DNA of 21,823 nucleotides from Acidobacteriota bacterium (GTDB lineage Bacteria; Actinomycetota; Acidimicrobiia; Acidimicrobiales; SHLQ01). Positions 17,161 to 21,823 of the stretch are shown here, in pieces (within the stretch, counting starts at the first letter, position 1; each line of letters starts with the position of its first letter). Where the stretch lies: assembly GCA_022562835.1 (NCBI GenBank), contig JADFOM010000005.1, positions 1-21,823 of the forward strand. The letters are read 5' to 3'. A model generated the notes under the pieces. It did not search any database, had not been told where the DNA came from, and saw nothing but the letters and a program-made list of their open reading frames with translations. A program made the translations under genes and the position numbers.

Positions 17161-19109
17161 ACCCCAAAGATCGCGGCAAGGTTGCAGCTGTCGACCCGCT
17201 CGGGGTTCCAGCGGTCGCTACCGTCGTAGTTCCTGGCTCGAAGAGCCATACGAATCGGGCTCTATTGATAGCTGCGCTTGCCGATGGCACGTCGACCCTG
17301 ACGGGCGCGCTCGACTCAAACGACAGCCAGGCGATGTGTCGTGCAGTTGAAGCGTTGGGTGCAACAGTGACCAAGGGTGATGTCACAACCGTTAGAGGTG
17401 TCGGCGGTGAGATAACAGTGGGACCCGTCACGGTCGATGTCGCCCAGAGCGGAACGGCGGCGCGGTTCCTTCTGCCGGTGCTCGCTCTCGGGCTCGGGAC
17501 ATATGTTCTGGACGGTCACGCACAGCTGCGAGGTCGCCCGATGGCGGATCAAGTGCGAGCGCTCGAATTCATGGGAGTGAATATTGAGCATCGCTCGAGC
17601 GAAATGAACCTGCCCATCATCCTGCACGCGGATCGTGCCCAGTTCGGATCTGTTGAACTCGACGTTGCGAGATCGAGTCAGTTCGCTTCGGGCCTGATGA
17701 TGGCCGCTCCGCTCGCCGGTGGAATAGAGATCACAATGTCAGGTGAAGTCGTCTCGCGCCCCTATCTCGAGTTGACCGCCGCGGTGATGCGTCAGTTCGG
17801 TGCCGAGGTGACGATCGAACCGGACAACATTTCGGTCGCAGCGGGTCGCTATAGCGCTGCCACGGTCGAGATCGAGCCCGATGCCTCCGCTGCGACCTAT
17901 TTCTGGGCGTTAGCAGCAGCGACCAATGGTGATATTCGCACGCCGGGCCTCGGCCGCGAGTCGACACAGGGCGACGTGAGATTTGCACGGATTCTAGAAT
18001 CGATGGGCGCGAAGGTCGACATCGATCAGGACTCGATCAGGGTTCGCGGTCGTTCTCTAAGAGGCATCACGGTCAACATGATGGACTGTTCCGATGCGGT
18101 ACCGACGCTTGCCGCCATCGCCTGTTATGCAGAAGGCGAAACCGCCATTGGCGGCGTTGGCTTCATCCGCGCGAAGGAATCGAACCGCCTAGCTCGTGTC
18201 GTCGAGCTGTTGGGCCGATGCGGTGTGAAATCTGTCGAAACCGACGATGGCTTGCTGATCACTCCATCTGCACCCGAGAGGGCCGAGATTCCAACATATG
18301 AGGATCATCGCCTAGCGATGGCGTTCAGTGTTCTCGGGCTTTGCGGCCCCGGTGTCGACATCATCGATCCTGGCTGTGTAGCAAAGACCTATCCGGCATT
18401 CTTCGATGATGTCGAGAATCTCAGGAAGGACAGCCGGGTGGAGTCGATGCCCGAGAGCGTTGTGGTTGCGATCGATGGACCGGCGGGTTCGGGTAAGTCG
18501 ACCGTCGCCCGCGCCGTCGCGGACCGACTGGGTATCGAGTATCTCGACACGGGTGCGATGTACCGGTCGATTGCGTTTGCGGCGCTGCGAGCGCACATCG
18601 ACCCCGACGACGTCGACCGAGTCGCGGCCCTGGCTCGTTCGGTCGACCTCGAGATCTCCGACGGAGTCGTGCGCGTCGATGGGATCGATGCCACGATCGA
18701 GATCCGCGGACCTGAGGTCACTCAAGCGGTCAGCATCGTCGCCGCGAATCCCGAGGTACGCGCGGAACTTCGAGGGCGTCAACGCAGCTGGATCCGTTCC
18801 CACGGGGGCGGTGTGCTGGAAGGTCGCGACATCGGGTCGGTGGTCGTACCGGACGCCACGAAGAAGATCTACCTGACCGCACGACCGGAAGTACGCGCTC
18901 GACGTCGTGCCGCTGAGGCCGAGGCGCTGGACTATGACGCGGTCGCCTCGGATCTCGCAGCGCGCGACGCCGCGGATCGCAATCGCGTCGACGGGCCCTT
19001 GCTAGATCCTGCTGGTCTCGGAGGCACTGACGTCGAGATCGTCGACACATCGGACATGACAATCGACGAGGTGGTCGATGTGATTGCTAAAGGGATAAGG
19101 CGACCATGA
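17157..19109 (+). CDS. aroA: Bifunctional EPSP synthase / (d)CMP kinase fusion
   Basis: A 650-residue fusion. Residues 1 to about 425 are 3-phosphoshikimate 1-carboxyvinyltransferase: PGSKSHTNRALLIAALA (26-42), SSQFASGLMMAAP (173-185), DASAATYFWA (242-251), GFIRAKESNRL (335-345) and YEDHRLAMAF (381-390). The helix that usually reads NAGTAMR is QSGTAARF here (98-104). Residues about 433-650 are cytidylate kinase: Walker A GPAGSGKS (441-448), EYLDTGAMYRS (461-471) and EGRDIGSVV (555-563). The linker is only about ten residues. AroA makes EPSP for chorismate; Cmk phosphorylates CMP and dCMP. Similar fusions are known in Betaproteobacteria; in most Actinobacteria the two are separate. A strong internal ribosome binding site sits at the junction. 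The GTG start overlaps the tyrA stop; the stop overlaps plsC as ATGA. Confidence 0.93.
   Translation: MNPKDRGKVAAVDPLGVPAVATVVVPGSKSHTNRALLIAALADGTSTLTGALDSNDSQAMCRAVEALGATVTKGDVTTVRGVGGEITVGPVTVDVAQSGTAARFLLPVLALGLGTYVLDGHAQLRGRPMADQVRALEFMGVNIEHRSSEMNLPIILHADRAQFGSVELDVARSSQFASGLMMAAPLAGGIEITMSGEVVSRPYLELTAAVMRQFGAEVTIEPDNISVAAGRYSAATVEIEPDASAATYFWALAAATNGDIRTPGLGRESTQGDVRFARILESMGAKVDIDQDSIRVRGRSLRGITVNMMDCSDAVPTLAAIACYAEGETAIGGVGFIRAKESNRLARVVELLGRCGVKSVETDDGLLITPSAPERAEIPTYEDHRLAMAFSVLGLCGPGVDIIDPGCVAKTYPAFFDDVENLRKDSRVESMPESVVVAIDGPAGSGKSTVARAVADRLGIEYLDTGAMYRSIAFAALRAHIDPDDVDRVAALARSVDLEISDGVVRVDGIDATIEIRGPEVTQAVSIVAANPEVRAELRGRQRSWIRSHGGGVLEGRDIGSVVVPDATKKIYLTARPEVRARRRAAEAEALDYDAVASDLAARDAADRNRVDGPLLDPAGLGGTDVEIVDTSDMTIDEVVDVIAKGIRRP
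18423..18430 (+). promoter_or_regulatory. Internal ribosome binding site at the AroA/Cmk junction
   Basis: AGGAAGGA lies inside the fusion gene, 7 nt before an in-frame GTG (18438, codon 428) that falls just before the Cmk domain; an ATG follows at 18447. Initiation there would give a free Cmk of about 223 residues, a normal Cmk length. It may be a relic of the unfused gene or still active. Confidence 0.5.
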
Positions 19110-19783
19110 GCGATGCCGCACCAAAACCGGTCGCCCCGATGTCGTTCGGGCATCGCCTCGTGTATCGGACGATCCGCGTAATGGTGACCGTGGTCGGCAA
19201 AGTGGCGTTTCGCTACGAGATCCGTGGCGCCGGCAACATCCCCGAACACGGTGCGTTCATACTCGCACCGGTGCATCGTTCAATCCTCGATACACCGATG
19301 AGTGCCCTGGTGACCCCGCGAATCATGCGCTACATGGGTAAGGACTCCTTGTGGGAAACGGGTGCTCTGGCGTCATGGTTCTTCACCGCGATCGGCGGAT
19401 TTCCGATCAACAGAGACGCCGCGGACCGCAGCGCGATCCGCTCGGCAGAGGCGATTCTTGAACGCGGTGAGCCACTCGTGATGTTTCCCGAGGGAACGCG
19501 TCAATCGGGCCCGCTGCTCGCCGAAATCCGCGATGGAACAGCGTTCTTGGCCGCTCGAGCGCAGGTTCCGATCATCCCGGTCGGCATCGGGGGCAGCGAG
19601 CGAATCATGCCGGTCGGGTCGAAGTTGATCTATCCGCGCAAACTCAGTTTCGTCATCGGTGAACCGATCGAACCTCCAGAAAGTGTCGACGGTCGGGTCC
19701 CACGTTCAGCGGTAAGAGCGCATTCGGCCAAACTCGCCGCGGCGCTCCAGGAGCTTTTCGACGAGGCGCAAATGTCGATTTGA
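19106..19783 (+). CDS. plsC: 1-acyl-sn-glycerol-3-phosphate acyltransferase (PlsC family)
   Basis: A 225-residue membrane-associated acyltransferase of the LPLAT family, adding the second acyl chain to make phosphatidic acid. Catalytic HX4D is HRSILD (His57, Asp62), the substrate motif GGFPINRD is near 97-104, and FPEGTR is at 127-132, followed by the PIIPVGIGG block. One hydrophobic patch near 20-35 may anchor it. The ATG overlaps the stop of the aroA-cmk gene as ATGA, with AAGG upstream. Association of cmk and plsC is also seen in Firmicutes. The acyl acceptor could differ from lysophosphatidate, as in many paralogues. Confidence 0.88.
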   Translation: MSDAAPKPVAPMSFGHRLVYRTIRVMVTVVGKVAFRYEIRGAGNIPEHGAFILAPVHRSILDTPMSALVTPRIMRYMGKDSLWETGALASWFFTAIGGFPINRDAADRSAIRSAEAILERGEPLVMFPEGTRQSGPLLAEIRDGTAFLAARAQVPIIPVGIGGSERIMPVGSKLIYPRKLSFVIGEPIEPPESVDGRVPRSAVRAHSAKLAAALQELFDEAQMSI

Positions 19784-19805
19784 CGCAACCTACGACCTGA
19801 GAGGC

Positions 19806-20834
19806 CTAGAGAGAAGCGAGCATGTCCGAAGCGCTGATCTGGCGATCGTTGAGTGGTGCCATCGCGGTTGGATCGGCCCCGAGGCCGCCCGCAATTGCAT
19901 CGCCGAGCACAGCGAGTAGTTCTCGTAACGCCCTCGGGGGAGGAAAGTACTCGTCTTCCTCCGTGATGGTGATCTCGGTGACACCCTGAGTCGGCGCGAG
20001 TCGTTCGATTACCTCGGTGACAAGTTCCTCGGGCGCTGACGCTCCGGCGGTGACGCCGACTACGCCTGCGAGGTGAGACGGCAACTCTTCTGGACGGTTG
20101 ATCCGGTACACAGCCTTACAGCCGGCATCCTCGGCGAGCGTCGCGAGTGCATTTGTGTTTGAGCTGTTGGCAGATCCCAACACGACCATCGCATCGCAGT
20201 CTGTGGCGATTTTCCCCAACGCCGACTGTCGGTTTGTGGTGGCGAAACAGAGGTCGGATCGGCCCGGCTTGTACAGATCGGGAAAACGTCGCTCGGTCGC
20301 CTCGAGCACATCGGCCCATTCGCGGTGGCTCAACGTCGTCTGGGCCAGCAGCGCAACCGGCTGGTCGAAGTCCTCGAGAGCCTCTACCTCGGCCACTGTC
20401 TCTACTCGCGAGATCGCGTCCGGTGCAACGGCCATCGTGCCGACGGCTTCTTCGTGGCCTTCGTGTCCGACATAGACGATGCGATAGCCCTTACCGGCCC
20501 GCAGCTTCACCTCGTGATGCACTTTGGTGACAAGAGGGCAGACCGCGTCGACCATCGTGCCTCCCGTTGCACGAGCCGCCTCGACGACCAAGGGTGCGGA
20601 ACCATGTGCGCTCAACATCAAGGGCGCTCCGTGGGGAACCTGTTCGATGTCGTCTACGAAGACAACACCGCGAGCCTCGAAGCGTTCCACGACGACCTGG
20701 TTGTGGACTATCTCGTGGTAGCAGTAGACGGGTGGTGCATGGGTACGCACCATCCAGGCGAGGGCCTTGATGGCCATTTCGACACCGGCGCAGAAGCCTC
20801 GCGGCGATGCCAGCAGGACTCGATCGACGTTCAC
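19806..20834 (-). CDS. ispH: 4-hydroxy-3-methylbut-2-enyl diphosphate reductase
   Basis: A 342-residue iron-sulfur enzyme, last step of the MEP isoprenoid pathway, making IPP and DMAPP. The three cluster Cys are present: Cys15 (PRGFCAGV), Cys99 (DAVCPLVTKVH) and Cys196 (SDLCFATTNRQ). Substrate-binding His45 (VHNQVV), His77 (SAHGSAP), His124 and the Glu of GHEGHEE, plus the SANSSNTNAL segment, are all visible. GTG at 20834 begins the conserved N-terminus; the frame stays open to 21263 but that region is a shadow of the neighbouring acetyltransferase gene. TAGACT lies 7 nt upstream, with no Shine-Dalgarno. Convergent with plsC (22-nt gap, no clear terminator). The aroA-cmk-plsC-ispH neighbourhood recalls Firmicutes clusters where rpsA follows. 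Confidence 0.96.
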   Translation of the reverse strand: MNVDRVLLASPRGFCAGVEMAIKALAWMVRTHAPPVYCYHEIVHNQVVVERFEARGVVFVDDIEQVPHGAPLMLSAHGSAPLVVEAARATGGTMVDAVCPLVTKVHHEVKLRAGKGYRIVYVGHEGHEEAVGTMAVAPDAISRVETVAEVEALEDFDQPVALLAQTTLSHREWADVLEATERRFPDLYKPGRSDLCFATTNRQSALGKIATDCDAMVVLGSANSSNTNALATLAEDAGCKAVYRINRPEELPSHLAGVVGVTAGASAPEELVTEVIERLAPTQGVTEITITEEDEYFPPPRALRELLAVLGDAIAGGLGADPTAMAPLNDRQISASDMLASL

Positions 20835-20841
20835 GTAGGTG

Positions 20842-20847
20842 AGTCTA
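20842..20847 (-). promoter_or_regulatory. -10-like element of ispH, probable leaderless start
   Basis: TAGACT on the minus strand ends 7 nt before the ispH GTG, in the 80-nt gap after the acetyltransferase gene. Same hexamer as upstream of aroH. No Shine-Dalgarno. Confidence 0.48.
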
Positions 20848-20914
20848 CGAAGCGCGAGATGGTGACAGACATCGACATGGTTGGTGAACCTGGGGTCGTC
20901 GAGACCGGTCTCTG

Positions 20915-21823
20915 TCAGAAGAAGTCCGGGCAGGTGGGGTTGCCAGGGGAGAAGATCGCCTTGAGCGCTTCTGCGTCTTGTGTTGTCGCTGCGATCAGTC
21001 GACCCTGATGAAACGCGCGAACTGGGTCGGTCATCCCGGTGTAGATAGAAGCGAGTACCGGTTGAGTCACGGTGATCTGTGGGGGATCGTCGGTTGGGGT
21101 CACCAGCGGCCGCCCGTTCTCGAGCCCGAGGTCCCAGGTGCCGTTGTTCTCTTTGCGGAGGTCGTCGCTTACGGCGATGGTGACTGGCGCATGGTCGATC
21201 ACTGGATAGCCGCGCGCGGCTAGCGCTGCTGGTACGTCGATGAGCCTGGTCATCCAGGGCCAACTACGAGTGGGGGTTGCGTCTGGTGGATGTGTCAGCA
21301 AGTGCGCCCACGCGTGGCGAGGTGAGCTGGTGATGATCGCCCCCGCCATCGTCGAACTGTTGGCTAGGAATCCCAGCGCGTCTGCCGCCGCGGTGTCGTC
21401 GAGGGCCACCATGTCGTTGAGTTTGATGTCGTAGGCACGGGTCGCCGGAGCCCGCGGGTTGGGGTCCTGGTACTGATACGACAGCGCCCATACGACCCGG
21501 TCACCTTCGTAGCCGACGCGGTTGAAGGCCCGAGGGGTTTTGCCTCGGCGGTGTGCGTAGTAGTCCCAGACGACATCCGCACGGTCTCTCCAACCATCGT
21601 GATCGGCCGCGATCGAGTCGTAAATGCCCCGTAGCTCGGTCAACTCGCCGGCACCGACGTCGCGCACTGTGATGCCGTCGACCCGATCCACGGTCGCTGC
21701 TGTGAGCGGCAGGATCGTTTCGGTCCAGTCGCCGGCGATCTCATAACCCATACAGGAGTAGCCGTACTCCACGTGGTACGCACCGGGTCCCCGGGCGCGC
21801 CAAAGCTTGTGCAGTTCGCCAGG
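20915..21823 (-). CDS. Eis-like GNAT N-acetyltransferase, 5' end beyond window
   Basis: The frame is open from the right edge (21823) to a TGA at 20915, giving 302 residues without the true start. Near the window edge [22 protein letters not shown] resembles the end of the first GNAT domain of Eis-type proteins (the usual Y-x-R-x-G-F/Y segment followed by a new strand). A second GNAT-like region follows ([14 protein letters not shown]). The C-terminal part fits the SCP2-like domain of Eis. The protein ends in Phe, and in Mycobacterium Eis the terminal Phe carboxylate takes part in catalysis. About 100 N-terminal residues are missing, so the acetyl-CoA site is not seen. Eis enzymes acetylate amines including aminoglycosides and lysines; the substrate here is unknown. 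ispH lies 80 nt downstream on the same strand. Confidence 0.75.
   Translation of the reverse strand, partial: PGELHKLWRARGPGAYHVEYGYSCMGYEIAGDWTETILPLTAATVDRVDGITVRDVGAGELTELRGIYDSIAADHDGWRDRADVVWDYYAHRRGKTPRAFNRVGYEGDRVVWALSYQYQDPNPRAPATRAYDIKLNDMVALDDTAAADALGFLANSSTMAGAIITSSPRHAWAHLLTHPPDATPTRSWPWMTRLIDVPAALAARGYPVIDHAPVTIAVSDDLRKENNGTWDLGLENGRPLVTPTDDPPQITVTQPVLASIYTGMTDPVRAFHQGRLIAATTQDAEALKAIFSPGNPTCPDFF

Noticed and set aside
19784..19805. Terminator between convergent plsC and ispH
   Set aside because: No stable hairpin or T-tract could be found in the 22-nt gap.
20835..21263. N-terminal extension of ispH
   Set aside because: It overlaps the acetyltransferase gene in another frame and precedes the conserved IspH N-terminus; composition is shadow-like.

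Overview
The window is a chromosomal housekeeping segment from a high-GC (about 60% by eye) actinobacterium. The order tlyA, nadK, recN, membrane gene, pyrG, NUDIX gene, xerD, scpA, scpB, rluB, cmk follows the well-known actinobacterial block, for example in Mycobacterium. Several details differ from that layout: a bifunctional AroA-Cmk, a B. subtilis-type AroH, an HD-domain gene and trpS where parA often lies, and cmk-plsC-ispH adjacency. These suggest a deep-branching class such as Acidimicrobiia. The class is inference, because there is no rRNA or marker tree here. No tRNA, rRNA, CRISPR array, IS element or phage gene was seen, and no stretch over 300 bases lacks a gene.

Layout. Positions 1-4255 (minus strand) form a moxR, DUF58, transglutaminase-like operon; the last gene runs off the left edge. 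Positions 4498-8604 (plus) hold tlyA, nadK, recN and a polytopic membrane protein, packed with 1-28 nt gaps or overlaps; recN is split by a frameshift at an A4 run. Positions 8706-12376 (plus) hold pyrG, an ADP-ribose-type NUDIX hydrolase, xerD and a small HD-domain protein. trpS (12411-13391, minus) is convergent with these and divergent from scpA, scpB and rluB (13490-15663, plus). Positions 15746-19783 (plus) form an aromatic amino acid operon: aroH, tyrA, aroA-cmk fusion, plsC. ispH (19806-20834, minus) follows, then the 3' part of an Eis-like acetyltransferase (20915 to the right edge, minus).

How the genes work together. The block combines chromosome maintenance (RecN, XerD, ScpA, ScpB), ribosome modification (TlyA, RluB), nucleotide and cofactor supply (NadK, PyrG, Cmk, NUDIX), the chorismate-to-tyrosine pathway (AroA, AroH, TyrA), phospholipid acylation (PlsC) and isoprenoid synthesis (IspH). 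Most genes within a run are coupled by ATGA, GTGA, TGATG or TAATG junctions.

Points of interest. (1) The transglutaminase-like protein has Ala where the catalytic Cys should be. (2) The AroA-Cmk fusion carries a strong internal ribosome binding site exactly at the domain junction, so free Cmk may also be made. (3) Six transcription-unit heads (tlyA, pyrG, trpS, scpA, aroH, ispH) lack a Shine-Dalgarno sequence and instead have a TANNNT -10-like hexamer 6-9 nt before the start codon, which points to leaderless mRNAs. (4) recN is frameshifted. I see no convincing new defence or mobile system; the novelty here is in details of conserved genes.
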